Below the pieces are notes generated by a model. It ran no database searches, was not told where the DNA came from, and worked only from the letters and a program-made list of their open reading frames with translations. This document shows, one piece after another, positions 47,908-58,366 of a stretch of DNA of 64,000 bases. Numbering within the stretch: position 1 is the stretch's first letter; every line of letters starts with the position of its first letter. Source of the DNA: a virus; the IMG/VR virus record IMGVR_UViG_3300008952_000013, positions 1 to 64,000 of that record. One strand, 5' to 3'. A program made the position numbers and the translations under genes.

Positions 47908-50900
47908 ATGGTTGAACAATTAAGAAAAAAATTAAACACCTTACCTCTACTCATAGAAAAAAAGAGGGATGGAACTTGGGATCAAGCCATTTTTTCCTTA
48001 GAAGAGGTGGAGTTTTTTAAAGATGCCCCTAGTCATTGTCAAGATATAATAGACGACATTAATGAACTGAAAAAAAAGGGTTCATCTAAATCTAATGAAA
48101 CTGAAGAAGAGGCAGAAAGTACAAGTAGAATAGCCAGATACGCTAAGGCAAAGGAATTTTATAATCAAAATAAAGGAGAAGGGGATATAGGCTTTGATGA
48201 TATTTTAAGTAAATATGTTAAGTTCCATTTAGAGGGAGAATCAAACACTAAAGATAGGGATACTTTATTAAATACAAAAGTTGGTAAAAGGACAATTAAA
48301 GTAGAGGGTGGAGAGGATAGAACTGAAGAGATATATCTTTTAGAGAAATTTGATGGATATACAGAACGTGGAAATAAAGCGTCTCTTTATTATTCTGGTT
48401 TAGATGATACAGTTTCAGGAAGAGATAAAAGTGGAAATTTTAATGTAGTTAAGGGCGTTAAACTAGTTGATGTTGAACTTGCATCTAATACATACGCAGA
48501 GCAAGATTTTACTCTAAAAAAATGGGATAGTAGAGAAAGAAGTGATTTAAATAAGAAGTATAATGAATGTTTGAAACTGTTCCCTAGTTCTCATAGATTG
48601 TTGGCTAAAGAACAGTTAAGGTTTATGAGGGATTTGGTTTCTGGTGAAGGAAGTGAAAACCTAGTAACAGAAATATCCAATCAATTACAACAATTCGCAG
48701 TCTTGTTTGGTGAAGAAGGGGGAAAGATAACGCATCCAGATACTGGGCAAGTGGATATTGTAAGTACAGAAGAAGGATGGAGAAAACGTGGAGATTCTAT
48801 TCTATATGGTAAAAGTTTAAACAACAACTATAAAAAAACTTTGTTTGTAAGTTATTACTTGCCTGAAATGGAGTTTAAGAAGTCAGACTTTAAAGTTGAT
48901 TTAGAACAGGGTAATTTTTCAGAGATTATAAAACCCAAATCAAAATATGAAGATGAGCAATATAAAAATTACTTTAATTCTCTTTCAACTATCTCTCAAT
49001 ATGAGAACGTTTTAACGATGTTGAGAAATATGGTACTTGATCCAGGGTTTAAAGAACTTTTAGGTGACTCTGATATAGAGAGAGATCAGCTTTGGAGAAG
49101 GATTTTAGATGAAAGTGGGATAATAACTTCTGTTTTTGGTATAGAGGGGCATAATTATGTCAATGAAAAAGAAAGAACAGTAACAAAACAAACACTAATA
49201 GCTGAAAGAGAAAAAATTACAGGCTTAAAAGAACTGGAATTAATAGATAGGGAGATAGAACACCTTAAGAAAAACATCTTATTAGAAGAGTTTAAGATAA
49301 ACACTAAGTCACAGCAAACAAGAACAATAGAAGGGGTTGATATATCTTTATCTAACTTAAGTAGAGAACTAAAGATAGCAACAGAAAAAAGAAAAGAATT
49401 AATCAGTGACAAAAAAAATAAAATAACACATGACTTCAAGTTTTCATTTTCACCAGAAGAAAATGTTGATGTAGGTAAAAAACAAACTGTTTTAGGAGAA
49501 GAGTTTGGTGTTTTGAAGAAAACTTCTTTTAAAAACAATATAACTGAGGAAAGGAGTTTAATCTCAGGTGTTGAGTATATAGGGGCAACAGATGCAAAAT
49601 ATTATGAAGAATCTTATGTAGCAGTGCAGAAAATTGTAAGATCATTAGAGGAATCTTACTCTAAGGTGATAGGGTTTTTAAGTGATGAGGAGAACAAACA
49701 AATAGTAGAAGCATTGTTTCCTAAAGGTGAGGGTGAATCCTCACTAGATAATTTAAAGAAGAATTTAAATTATCATGCTAGTGATGCTGCTACAAAGTTT
49801 GGTGCTACTACAGCATTATTTCACAGAGATCAGCAAGCATTGATAAATAGACTTTTTCAGAATATGTTTAGCAACTCTATTGATAATCCTCAACATCTTC
49901 CTCTTTTATCTATCTTTGGTGGTATGGGTCAGGATTTAGAACAGTTTGAGGGTGGGTTTGCAACAGCTAAAGCTAAAGCTAAAACTTTAAGGATTCATTA
50001 TGGTGTGAGAACAGGAGATTATCCTTTAGGTAATAAGCAATATAGAGAAGCCATTCAAGAGTTCTATGAGAAATACCTTTTAAAGTCAGAGTTAGAAGGT
50101 TCAGATGATGCTGCTGAGAAATTGATGACAGAACGTGTTTTAACTGAGATACCTAATTCAAGATTAGTTTCAGGAGCAAGGATAAAAAATCCATTTGATA
50201 GTGAAGTTTCAGGTATTACAGATAATGATACAAATAAGCCATTTAGAGATTATATAAATAGTAGTGTTGTAGACTTAAGGAATTATCAGAAGTCACTTTG
50301 GGATAGAAGAGGGGTTTTGTGGGGAAATTTAACTGAAGTTAGGGATACTCTAGGGAAGATGTCTTTAATGGATTATTTGAAATATCAAGTAAAACAATCA
50401 ACTTCTGAATTAAGTGGAGATTGGTATGATGAAATTGAAGAAATAACATCTGAGATAAGGTCAATTGATCAAATAGCTGGAACTAGAGTAAAAAGAATAG
50501 TTGATAATAGACAAGAGAATTTTCATTCAGATTATGAGTTACAAGATGGAGTAATACATACTAGTAAGATAGATGGTTTAAGTTATGCACTACTTGACTA
50601 TAGAACAGAAGAAGATATATTTAGAAATATAGAGACAGGTGTAGAGACTATAGCCCCTTTGGGTTGGAGAGAAGATCCAAATTGGTCAGGTAAATTACCA
50701 TATCAGGAGTATGTTGAGGATAAGAAAATCCAAATTACACCTGAATGGACTTTATTACATAACTCTAAAGGTAGGGTTCCAGGGTTAAAGACAGGAGAAG
50801 AATGGGGTTCACCAGTTTACAGGACTAATCTTCAGTATTCTAGTGTTGGTGATATAGATAAAGCTATTGCTAATATGTTGGGTGGAGTAATAAGTGAGGA

Positions 50901-53229
50901 CTACATTTTTCATGATCCATCACCTACTGATGATTCTTCAATTAGGGCTTTAAGAGTGCATGGAATTAATGAGTCCATAGTTGAACATGAGGGTGTTCAA
51001 CATTTTGTTTTTGATTTTGGCAATAAACTTAATATCTTTGTAAAAAGAGATGGTGTTGAGATTGAAGAAAACTATAGAGAATATTTAAAAAATAAAGGGA
51101 TTTCAAATGAAGACATTTCTGGCCCTAATGGTAAACAATTTGATCCAACACATATAGATGGTTTTCTTAGTTCACATTATTCAATAGGTAATAGCATTGG
51201 GAAGAAGATAAGACCTTTTAAGAATTTTGATCAATCAGACAAAGCAGATAGTGTTGAGGGATTTTTTTCTTATAAAACACATGATTTTGATATTGACATA
51301 ACTGATGGTTTTTTAAGACAACTTATTAATGAGAATATTATTGATAAAATACATGATCAAAAAGACAGAAGCTTTTTAGAAGAATTAAAGGGAACAGAAG
51401 AGAAAAAGATTGTTGAAGTTCAAAAATGGTTTTTAAGTAAGAGTTTAAGGGAAAGAGATGCTTTAATATTTAGGTATAATGTGATAACCCTACCAGGGGA
51501 AAGGCAATATTTAGTGCCTAAAATAAGACCAAATCAGTCAAAGACTTTAAAGCATTTTTCTCTTGATTCTATAACAGAACCTATCGCAGCATTTATTAAC
51601 AACAAGTTTATTGAACAATTGACAGAAGGAACTATAGATTCTATTGCTAAAAGGATGAATAGTTTTGATGAAAAAAATAAAAGATCAATTAGTGACTTGG
51701 GTATATCTCCATTAGGTGATTTTAGGAGAAGTGTTGCTAGTTTTGTTCTTTGGGCTAAAGGAATAAAGAAAGATCTACCTAGAGTTAATATAGAAGATAA
51801 TTATTTGTTGAATATTTACGAAAAAATTAAAAATGGTGAGTATATACCTAGCAAATGGACAGAAAGTGTAGAAAAGCAAAATTTGTCTACTGGAATATCT
51901 AGAGATGAAATTAAGAATTTATTGGGAGATGAAAACAAAAATAATGAGAGAGCACTGGTATTTGTTCAATGGTGGAACTTTAAAAGATTAACTGATGGTC
52001 ATAATATTTTTGGATTTGATCATCATCACTTAATTCCTAAAATATACAATAGTAAACATTCTTTTGTGGGAAACTGGCGTAGTGATTATTCAGAAAATGA
52101 AGATGGATTAACAGAATTAGAAAAAAATTGGTCTGATTCATTAGGGAGCAATAATTCATTAAATTTAACTTATAGTGCGACAGGGAACACACATCAAACA
52201 ATTTTCCACTCTACAGATGTAAAAATGGGTGCTTACATTAAAGATAATGATGAGGACAAAGTTGATTTACCAGATTTATACATGACAACAACAAATATTG
52301 GTGGAAAAGTAGTTCCATACTATAATGAAAAAACAATGACACAAGCTAAATATGATGATTCTGAAATACCATCTATGGATAGTATTTCAGAAGAAGAGAT
52401 GGGTTGGGTAAAGATAAATTCCTATAGGTCTTTAAAATATAGTGATTTAAGTGAAGAAGAGGTAGTAAGGTTTAGTTCACAACTAGAAGTTGTTGCTGAT
52501 AAATATAAAAAAGAATTAAGAAAAGGTTTTGATGGGTTTGAATTGGAAATTGATACAGTTGATATTTTAAAAAAAATTGATGATAAACAAGGGATTTTGA
52601 TGCCAACAATATCTGAAACTGGTGAGGGTGATTTAATTTACGACTCTAAAAAAGATAAGAAGGTTAATGCAATGAGTCAAGAAGTTTTAGATGATCTCAA
52701 AAATCCTAGCAAAATTAGTGCTGGAATACATACTTTACTATCTCTTAGTACAGAGGAAAATGAGGTTGTTTTTTATTATAAGGATACTACTGGTCTAGTT
52801 AAAAACATTAAAACAGGAAAGAGTGTTGACAATAAGAATTTAAGAAAAGCTAAAGAAATAGGAAAGATAGACACTACAAAAGATAAGCCAGTTTTAACTC
52901 TCAAATTGGATTCAGGTATTTCTTTAATGAAGGATCGTGGGAATAAGTATAAAGATGGAAATAAGCTTGTTACAAAAGGAAACACATTAAGTTTTGATTA
53001 TTATTCAGCAGTATTCCCTAGAGAGAAAGATGAGAAAGACACCTCTTGGAGAGAACATAGTTTTTTTAAGGTTACATCTAGTAAAAGACCTATAACCCCA
53101 GGTAATAAAGTTAGTAGAAAAATGATTGTTCCAATTTCTACAACTCCTCAAAAAGTAGAGGGAATGTCTCAAACAATGAAAAATTGTACAGATATTATTA
53201 GAGTACATAGAGAGTTAGCTGGAACATAA
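47908..53229 (+). CDS. Giant protein (1773 residues) with HNH-like segment, possible virion toxin
   Basis: The protein is charged and mostly soluble in appearance, with coiled coils around residues 430-520 and no clear membrane helix. Near residue 1371 it reads FDHHHLIPKIYN and about 40 residues later NSLNLTYSATGNTHQ, which resembles the HNH-type nuclease pattern (DHHHL-P, then a distal N..H). Adjacency to the MuF gene and to a SUKH-like gene downstream suggests a polymorphic toxin packaged in the head. Alternatively it is a large internal virion protein. The N-terminal 1300 residues match nothing I know. Confidence 0.5.
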   Translation: MVEQLRKKLNTLPLLIEKKRDGTWDQAIFSLEEVEFFKDAPSHCQDIIDDINELKKKGSSKSNETEEEAESTSRIARYAKAKEFYNQNKGEGDIGFDDILSKYVKFHLEGESNTKDRDTLLNTKVGKRTIKVEGGEDRTEEIYLLEKFDGYTERGNKASLYYSGLDDTVSGRDKSGNFNVVKGVKLVDVELASNTYAEQDFTLKKWDSRERSDLNKKYNECLKLFPSSHRLLAKEQLRFMRDLVSGEGSENLVTEISNQLQQFAVLFGEEGGKITHPDTGQVDIVSTEEGWRKRGDSILYGKSLNNNYKKTLFVSYYLPEMEFKKSDFKVDLEQGNFSEIIKPKSKYEDEQYKNYFNSLSTISQYENVLTMLRNMVLDPGFKELLGDSDIERDQLWRRILDESGIITSVFGIEGHNYVNEKERTVTKQTLIAEREKITGLKELELIDREIEHLKKNILLEEFKINTKSQQTRTIEGVDISLSNLSRELKIATEKRKELISDKKNKITHDFKFSFSPEENVDVGKKQTVLGEEFGVLKKTSFKNNITEERSLISGVEYIGATDAKYYEESYVAVQKIVRSLEESYSKVIGFLSDEENKQIVEALFPKGEGESSLDNLKKNLNYHASDAATKFGATTALFHRDQQALINRLFQNMFSNSIDNPQHLPLLSIFGGMGQDLEQFEGGFATAKAKAKTLRIHYGVRTGDYPLGNKQYREAIQEFYEKYLLKSELEGSDDAAEKLMTERVLTEIPNSRLVSGARIKNPFDSEVSGITDNDTNKPFRDYINSSVVDLRNYQKSLWDRRGVLWGNLTEVRDTLGKMSLMDYLKYQVKQSTSELSGDWYDEIEEITSEIRSIDQIAGTRVKRIVDNRQENFHSDYELQDGVIHTSKIDGLSYALLDYRTEEDIFRNIETGVETIAPLGWREDPNWSGKLPYQEYVEDKKIQITPEWTLLHNSKGRVPGLKTGEEWGSPVYRTNLQYSSVGDIDKAIANMLGGVISEDYIFHDPSPTDDSSIRALRVHGINESIVEHEGVQHFVFDFGNKLNIFVKRDGVEIEENYREYLKNKGISNEDISGPNGKQFDPTHIDGFLSSHYSIGNSIGKKIRPFKNFDQSDKADSVEGFFSYKTHDFDIDITDGFLRQLINENIIDKIHDQKDRSFLEELKGTEEKKIVEVQKWFLSKSLRERDALIFRYNVITLPGERQYLVPKIRPNQSKTLKHFSLDSITEPIAAFINNKFIEQLTEGTIDSIAKRMNSFDEKNKRSISDLGISPLGDFRRSVASFVLWAKGIKKDLPRVNIEDNYLLNIYEKIKNGEYIPSKWTESVEKQNLSTGISRDEIKNLLGDENKNNERALVFVQWWNFKRLTDGHNIFGFDHHHLIPKIYNSKHSFVGNWRSDYSENEDGLTELEKNWSDSLGSNNSLNLTYSATGNTHQTIFHSTDVKMGAYIKDNDEDKVDLPDLYMTTTNIGGKVVPYYNEKTMTQAKYDDSEIPSMDSISEEEMGWVKINSYRSLKYSDLSEEEVVRFSSQLEVVADKYKKELRKGFDGFELEIDTVDILKKIDDKQGILMPTISETGEGDLIYDSKKDKKVNAMSQEVLDDLKNPSKISAGIHTLLSLSTEENEVVFYYKDTTGLVKNIKTGKSVDNKNLRKAKEIGKIDTTKDKPVLTLKLDSGISLMKDRGNKYKDGNKLVTKGNTLSFDYYSAVFPREKDEKDTSWREHSFFKVTSSKRPITPGNKVSRKMIVPISTTPQKVEGMSQTMKNCTDIIRVHRELAGT

Positions 53230-53234
53230 TAGTT

Positions 53235-53717
53235 ATGTTATATGACTTTTTATATAGAAACCCAAGCTTAGTTAATCATACAACTTATTTGGAAATAGAT
53301 GAAGTAAGTGATGATTTGTACTTCACTTTTGGTTTTAGGCTTCCTTATTATGTTAAAAATTTTTATGCCACTCAAAATGGTTTAATTACTAGTTATTTTA
53401 ATATTTATACGTTAAATGATTTAAAGGAGAAAACAGAATTGAATGGTTGGATAAACTCACCTGGAACTTCAAAGAGTTTGTGTTTAGGAGAGTTTAATAG
53501 TGGTTGTTATCTTTATGACTATAATGAAAAGTTAATTCAAAACTATGACTATTATCATGGCGTTTTAGGTGAGTATGTAGATGTATTTAGTTTGTTTAAC
53601 GATCTTTATGAATTGTATGGATTGAAAAACATTATGGAAGATAAAACACAGGGTGAAATACATAAAACAAATATTGAGTCTATTGATTTTAGTGGTGTAG
53701 AATTTGTTGTTGATTAG
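53235..53717 (+). CDS. SMI1/SUKH-like protein, possible immunity protein
   Basis: GFRLPYYVKNFYATQNGLIT, followed by IYTLNDLKE and later YVDVFSLFNDLYELYGL, is the pattern of SMI1/KNR4 (SUKH) proteins, which often neutralise neighbouring nuclease toxins. It lies 5 bases after the giant gene with the HNH-like segment. It could instead be an unrelated structural protein. No strong ribosome site is seen, which suggests coupling to the gene upstream. Confidence 0.4.
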   Translation: MLYDFLYRNPSLVNHTTYLEIDEVSDDLYFTFGFRLPYYVKNFYATQNGLITSYFNIYTLNDLKEKTELNGWINSPGTSKSLCLGEFNSGCYLYDYNEKLIQNYDYYHGVLGEYVDVFSLFNDLYELYGLKNIMEDKTQGEIHKTNIESIDFSGVEFVVD

Positions 53718-53725
53718 GAGTTGTT

Positions 53726-53926
53726 ATGGTTACTTTTCAATCTATAAGTCATTTAAGTCAGCATCAAATGTTGAAAGAGCTACAGGAAGCAAAACAAGTA
53801 ACTAGGGATGTTATTAGATTACAGATTGCTAACGAACAAAGAGAAAAACATAAACAAAATGTTATTGATAGGCAATCTTCATACAATAGGGCAAGATATG
53901 GCAGCACTTTAGATGTAAGAGCATAG
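53726..53926 (+). CDS. Small helical protein, 66 residues
   Basis: AGGAG precedes the ATG by 7 bases. The product is a Gln/Arg/Glu-rich helix (QMLKELQEAKQVTRDVIRLQ), probably a coiled coil. Function unknown. Last gene before the capsid promoter. Confidence 0.6.
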   Translation: MVTFQSISHLSQHQMLKELQEAKQVTRDVIRLQIANEQREKHKQNVIDRQSSYNRARYGSTLDVRA

Positions 53927-53941
53927 TTTTTATATCTAAAT

Positions 53942-53951
53942 GTGATATCAT
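53942..53951 (+). promoter_or_regulatory. TGTGATATCAT-type promoter core
   Basis: AAATGTGATATCATTTTT repeats the extended -10 of the sigma-gene promoter (45797) and of the helicase promoter (61321). No good -35 is seen. Confidence 0.45.
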
Positions 53952-53973
53952 TTTTATTAAAATAGAAAAAAAT

Positions 53974-54002
53974 TTGACGTATAGGTTGCTAACGTATATA
54001 AT
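53974..54002 (+). promoter_or_regulatory. Promoter of the capsid operon
   Basis: TTGACG, 17 bases, TATAAT, 33 bases before the protease gene. Confidence 0.78.
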
Positions 54003-54034
54003 TGAAAAGGAATAATCTAGAATTGAGGTTAGAA

Positions 54035-55498
54035 ATGGCTGATGTACTCCACCATTCAATACCTTTTAGCTTCCACATGGGTTTGGATGCTGCGTATGAC
54101 GACAGCAACTACCTAGAGAAAAGTGAGGATAGTGGAAGGCTTTTTCTAAAAGGTGTAGCGTCAGACACCTTGCCAGATAAGCAAAATCAAAGGTTCAGTA
54201 AGAAGTTTATTGAATCTATGGTAGAGTCTGCCAAGGGGATGACATGTTTTTATGAACATAATAGGGATCTAGATCACACTATTGGTGTCTGTAAAGATGC
54301 TATAGTTGAAAATGATTCTTTAAATGTCCTTATTGAGTTAGAGCAACCAGAGTCTAATGATTTAGTTAAGAAACTGGTTTCAAAATCTCAACAAGGCATA
54401 CGAATTGGTCTTAGTGTTTCTGGAGTTGTTACAAAAAGCACAGTAGAAAAGAAAGATAGTGCTAGTTCAGACATTAAGGCTATGAATGAGAATGAAGAAC
54501 TACCCATTCAAGTGCTTGAAGAGGGTAGACTAGACGAAATTAGTGCTGTAGGTCTTCCATCCAATCCAAGGGGTTGGGCTGCAGTTATAATGAAGTCATT
54601 TAAGGATGGGGTGAGCAAAAACATGACAGATTTGTCTGATGTACAACAATCAGATTTAGCAGAGCCACCACAAATTGTTCCTGATCCATTAGGTGCTGAA
54701 GAGAGTTCCTTGTTGAAGGCTGAAGAAGAGCCAGAGAAGCCAGCAGAACCTCAACCAGAACCTGCACAACCTGAACGCCAAGAGGAGAAAATCACGATGC
54801 ATTCAGAAATAGTAAATGGAATTGCTGAAGCTATTGGTGGTTCTATTAGGTCGCTAAATGATGCTTTAACAGCATTAAGGCAATCTGTTGAACAAAAGAA
54901 TCAAGAGCTTTCAACAGCAGTATTAAATTTAACTGAAAAAGTTGACTTTACTGAGAAGTCTCAACATGAAAAAAGCACTAATGCTCTTAGAAGCAATTCT
55001 GATAGATTAGAATCTAATCTAAGAACTCAGAATGAATCTAGCATTAGAGCAGCTTTCGATAAGCAGAATGATAATATTGCTAGAGCATTTGATCAAGTTA
55101 ATAGTGCTCTTGTTGAGATCACTAAAGCTTTTGATGGAGTAGTTGAGAGAATTGATGTTCTAGAAACAAAAGTTGATGCTGGTTCTGACGTTTTCAAGCA
55201 ACAAGTTAAAGAAGCAACCTCTGAGGCTATTGAATCCTTCCAGCAAAATCCTTCTCCTAGTGATGCAGTTCGTAAATCTGGTGGAAACCAAGATTTCAAC
55301 AATGTTGAAGAACGACAAACTGAAGAGCCAGAAGCTAGGGTTTTCAAGAATAATGATGGAGATTTAGTGGTGAAAGGTGGAAGTGTTAATCCAGCCACCT
55401 TAACTAAAACTGAAATATCTGCCCTAAATGATGATCAAAAACTTGATGCATTAAATGCAGTTGTTGGTCAAATGATGGGTATGTCAGGTCGCAGATAG
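54035..55498 (+). CDS. Prohead protease-scaffold fusion protein
   Basis: Residues 1-180 form a herpes/HK97-type prohead protease: RLFLKGVASDTLPDKQNQRF, FYEHNRDL (catalytic His) and IRIGLSVSGVV (catalytic Ser), ending LDEISAVGLPSNPRGW. The remaining 300 residues are Glu/Pro-rich and then a long coiled coil, typical of scaffold. The scaffold would be cleaved by the protease after capsid assembly. ATG 54035 has GAGGT upstream; an earlier TTG overlaps the promoter. Confidence 0.85.
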   Translation: MADVLHHSIPFSFHMGLDAAYDDSNYLEKSEDSGRLFLKGVASDTLPDKQNQRFSKKFIESMVESAKGMTCFYEHNRDLDHTIGVCKDAIVENDSLNVLIELEQPESNDLVKKLVSKSQQGIRIGLSVSGVVTKSTVEKKDSASSDIKAMNENEELPIQVLEEGRLDEISAVGLPSNPRGWAAVIMKSFKDGVSKNMTDLSDVQQSDLAEPPQIVPDPLGAEESSLLKAEEEPEKPAEPQPEPAQPERQEEKITMHSEIVNGIAEAIGGSIRSLNDALTALRQSVEQKNQELSTAVLNLTEKVDFTEKSQHEKSTNALRSNSDRLESNLRTQNESSIRAAFDKQNDNIARAFDQVNSALVEITKAFDGVVERIDVLETKVDAGSDVFKQQVKEATSEAIESFQQNPSPSDAVRKSGGNQDFNNVEERQTEEPEARVFKNNDGDLVVKGGSVNPATLTKTEISALNDDQKLDALNAVVGQMMGMSGRR

Positions 55499-55524
55499 CA
55501 TAGTCTTAAGAGAGGTATATAATA

Positions 55525-56787
55525 ATGAGTAATTTAGAAGGTGTCTTCACCAAAGGCCCAGATGAAGAAGCTATTGGTTCTGTTAGTGCTGATAATCAAC
55601 CTAATATAGTTGATAGTGTTGAGCATTTTGTTCCAGAACCACTGCTTAACACTTTTCATGGTTTAATGAGGGAAAAAACATTTGTACGTTCTATGTTTAG
55701 AACAGTCAATATGCCCTATACGACCATGAATATTCCAACTATTGCTTCAGGAACCAGGGTTTATCACCAACCTAATGAAGCAGCACAGGGTGAAGCAACT
55801 GGCGTAACGTCAGATAGCTATCAAATCACTGCTAGAAAACTTATGGCTCAAACCATGATTTCTAGAGAAGTGATGGAAGATGCAAATCAAAATATTCAGC
55901 GTGTAGTGACTGAAGATTTTGCTAGTGCATTAGCTGCTGCAGAAGAGCAAGCCTTTTTGTTGGGTCAAGAAGTTGGTACTTCAGCAATAGATCCTGATAC
56001 TTCAGGTGCTAGTGTTAATAGTGGAACTGTAGCTGCTGATATTAGAAGAGCCACCAACATTTGGAAAGAGACAGGGTTGATTGACTTCAATGGTGCTACA
56101 GATCAACAAATGACAAATAACCCTAATGTTATTTGTGATGGTTTGTTGACAGTTGCATTGAGAAGAGGTGGTAAGAATGTTATTGATGCTGCAGGTGACT
56201 CTTTTTATGGTTCTACTGCCTATGAATTAGTTAGAGATGCCATTTCAAAAATGGGTATTTTGGGTAGAAACAAAAGAGAATTAGTTTTAATTGTTAATTC
56301 AGTTGCTGCTAGTCAATTATTGATGAGTAGTGAGTTGATGACTCTAGAAAAGTATGGTAGAGATGCCACTATTTTGACAGGTGAAGTTGGTCAACTATTT
56401 GGATTGAAAATTATTGAATCACAATGGTTACCAGGTGGTGCAGCAGCTACTACACTTGGTGGAGGCCCATCAGGTTCTCCAGTAGCAGCAGAAGGTGCTA
56501 CTTATGAAGTCACTAAAGATGGTACTGGTGCATTAGGTACTCCTAGAGAGTATGGTCTTGGTGGTTATGCCATCTTGGTTCATATTCCAAGTGTAACTAT
56601 TGGTGATCGTAGAAAAGTCTCTATCAGAACAGAAGAAGAGATTGCTGTAGATGCTTTTAGAACAGTTCTAACATCTAGAGTTGGATTCTATTGTCAGCAA
56701 CAGTATGAGTATGGTGGAACAGCCCCACTTTGTCCAGTAGTTGCCATTGGTAACATGGATTCATCAATTGGACTAGAATCTCCTTAG
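55525..56787 (+). CDS. Major capsid protein, HK97 fold
   Basis: The 420-residue protein has SVEHFVPEPLLNTFHGLMRE, FVRSMFRTVNMPYTTMNIPT, MAQTMISREVMEDANQNIQR and a Gly-rich insertion, followed by KVSIRTEEEIAVDAFRTVLT, the layout of HK97-type major capsid proteins. It forms the icosahedral shell. It directly follows the protease-scaffold gene, as expected. Confidence 0.9.
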   Translation: MSNLEGVFTKGPDEEAIGSVSADNQPNIVDSVEHFVPEPLLNTFHGLMREKTFVRSMFRTVNMPYTTMNIPTIASGTRVYHQPNEAAQGEATGVTSDSYQITARKLMAQTMISREVMEDANQNIQRVVTEDFASALAAAEEQAFLLGQEVGTSAIDPDTSGASVNSGTVAADIRRATNIWKETGLIDFNGATDQQMTNNPNVICDGLLTVALRRGGKNVIDAAGDSFYGSTAYELVRDAISKMGILGRNKRELVLIVNSVAASQLLMSSELMTLEKYGRDATILTGEVGQLFGLKIIESQWLPGGAAATTLGGGPSGSPVAAEGATYEVTKDGTGALGTPREYGLGGYAILVHIPSVTIGDRRKVSIRTEEEIAVDAFRTVLTSRVGFYCQQQYEYGGTAPLCPVVAIGNMDSSIGLESP

Positions 56788-56796
56788 TAATCTACT

Positions 56797-57471
56797 ATGC
56801 CCTATTATGCTACAGAGTCTTCTGTTGTTGCTCTGAGTAATGGGCAAGTAACTGAAGAGTATATTCAGCCAGATTGGGTAGTGTGGAACGACTTTAAGGT
56901 TGACACACTACTCAATCTAGGTTTTAGTTTTAGGCTCTATAAAGATCAGTATTCCTTTATATTGTCAGACACAACTGTTAGGGAGATCTTTTTAAGATCT
57001 CCTTTAGTTGCTGATGATGTCTATGACTTTAAAATATTTGAAAATGATTCTGCTTACCCATCTACATCAGATACAGAAACATCTTCAGATGATTATTTAG
57101 TTAGAAGTTCTTTTGTAGAGAGAACTAGGGATAGTGTTTGGAAAAAGTACATCACAGTAGAGTACCATTGGGGTTTCCCTACAATACCTAAAGATGTTGA
57201 AGTCCTAGCTAACTTAACTCTCCTTAATTTCTGTTTACTATCTAAACAATCCTCTAGTAGTTCTGTAGCTTCAGAGAGAATAGGGGAATATCAGTTTAGT
57301 TCAACTAGTGTGGAAACTACCACTAGTTCTTTTTCAGATGAAATAGATGATTTGGTTGCTATGGTGAAAACAAAATACAGTACAGTCAATTTCACCTTTC
57401 CAGGCGTTCAAAATCCATCTCCAACGTTAATTAATTCATCCAGAACTGAAATCTTAAACGCACCAGTATAA
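56797..57471 (+). CDS. Head-tail connector / head completion protein
   Basis: Located after the capsid gene, this 224-residue protein has a helical C-terminal half and a Ser-rich part (SKQSSSSSVASERIGEYQFS) like gp6-type adaptor proteins that bind under the portal. The call rests mainly on position. It overlaps the next gene by one base. Confidence 0.5.
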   Translation: MPYYATESSVVALSNGQVTEEYIQPDWVVWNDFKVDTLLNLGFSFRLYKDQYSFILSDTTVREIFLRSPLVADDVYDFKIFENDSAYPSTSDTETSSDDYLVRSSFVERTRDSVWKKYITVEYHWGFPTIPKDVEVLANLTLLNFCLLSKQSSSSSVASERIGEYQFSSTSVETTTSSFSDEIDDLVAMVKTKYSTVNFTFPGVQNPSPTLINSSRTEILNAPV

Positions 57472-57872
57472 TGTCTTTTGAGAATTTGTTGATTCATAAG
57501 GCAAATGTTTATGAGTTCAACATTAACCCCTCAGATGTTGATGATTATAATATGCCTATAGTGAGTTTATTAGCAACAGAGTATGCTAATATTTCATGTA
57601 GGTTACAACACTACCATCATAAATCTTCAGGGTTGGTGCAACAAGAGGTTGAATTAATTGAAGAAAAACCTGCTCTTTTGTTCGTATCTGGTACTTCTTT
57701 TACTCCTACCCATAGTAATTATGTTTTTCATTTTTCCATTGATAGTAGTAATTTCTATATCGTTCAAGAAATGAAAGTATTGTATGCACAATCAATTATC
57801 CCTCATCATTATGAGCTATTAGTAGTTCCATTTAATGAAGAGATATCTGGAGACTATACAGCACCAGTATAA
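57471..57872 (+). CDS. Head-tail stopper-like protein, 133 residues
   Basis: The product looks beta-rich (ISCRLQHYHHKSSGLVQQEV, FHFSIDSSNFYIVQEM), as expected for SPP1 gp16-type stoppers. It sits in the expected order between adaptor and tail-terminator genes. It overlaps the next gene by one base. Confidence 0.5.
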   Translation: MSFENLLIHKANVYEFNINPSDVDDYNMPIVSLLATEYANISCRLQHYHHKSSGLVQQEVELIEEKPALLFVSGTSFTPTHSNYVFHFSIDSSNFYIVQEMKVLYAQSIIPHHYELLVVPFNEEISGDYTAPV

Positions 57873-58366
57873 TGGCTTTTCAAGATCCCATTAAAAATAT
57901 CATTAAGTATTTAACTACTAATGACAATACTTCTAGTTTAAGAACTGTTGTAGAGATAGGGGAAGACTCTGGACTATATAGAATTTATCATAATGCCATT
58001 AGATTTTGGGATATGAAAGATGATGAGTGTAAGGCGTTAACCTTAACTAAAATAAGGGATGGTGAGGGAAAGAATGCCTTAGATCAAACTGTAGAGATGG
58101 CTTTTGAGTTTATATGTTGGTCTAACAAGAACAAAGAAAGTGAATTAATGGACTTGTGGGTTGCTTTGGATGAGATTTTTCACAATCAACACAATACTAT
58201 TTATGAAAGCCTAACTGTAATACATTCTTTTAGATCACAAGAGCCAGTGTTTGATAATAGGTTTGCTTTAAACTTAAGTCCAGCTACTACTAGATTATCA
58301 TCTAGAACCAAACTAAGACTTCCTTCTGTATCTTCTACTTATACTTTCCTGGCAATGGAAAACTAA
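57872..58366 (+). CDS. Tail terminator-like protein, 164 residues
   Basis: The N-terminal half is helical with IKYLTTNDNTSSLRTVVEIG and the rest mixed, consistent with tail terminator/completion proteins that follow connectors in this order. Assignment by position. Its stop overlaps the end of the primase gene on the other strand. Confidence 0.45.
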   Translation: MAFQDPIKNIIKYLTTNDNTSSLRTVVEIGEDSGLYRIYHNAIRFWDMKDDECKALTLTKIRDGEGKNALDQTVEMAFEFICWSNKNKESELMDLWVALDEIFHNQHNTIYESLTVIHSFRSQEPVFDNRFALNLSPATTRLSSRTKLRLPSVSSTYTFLAMEN

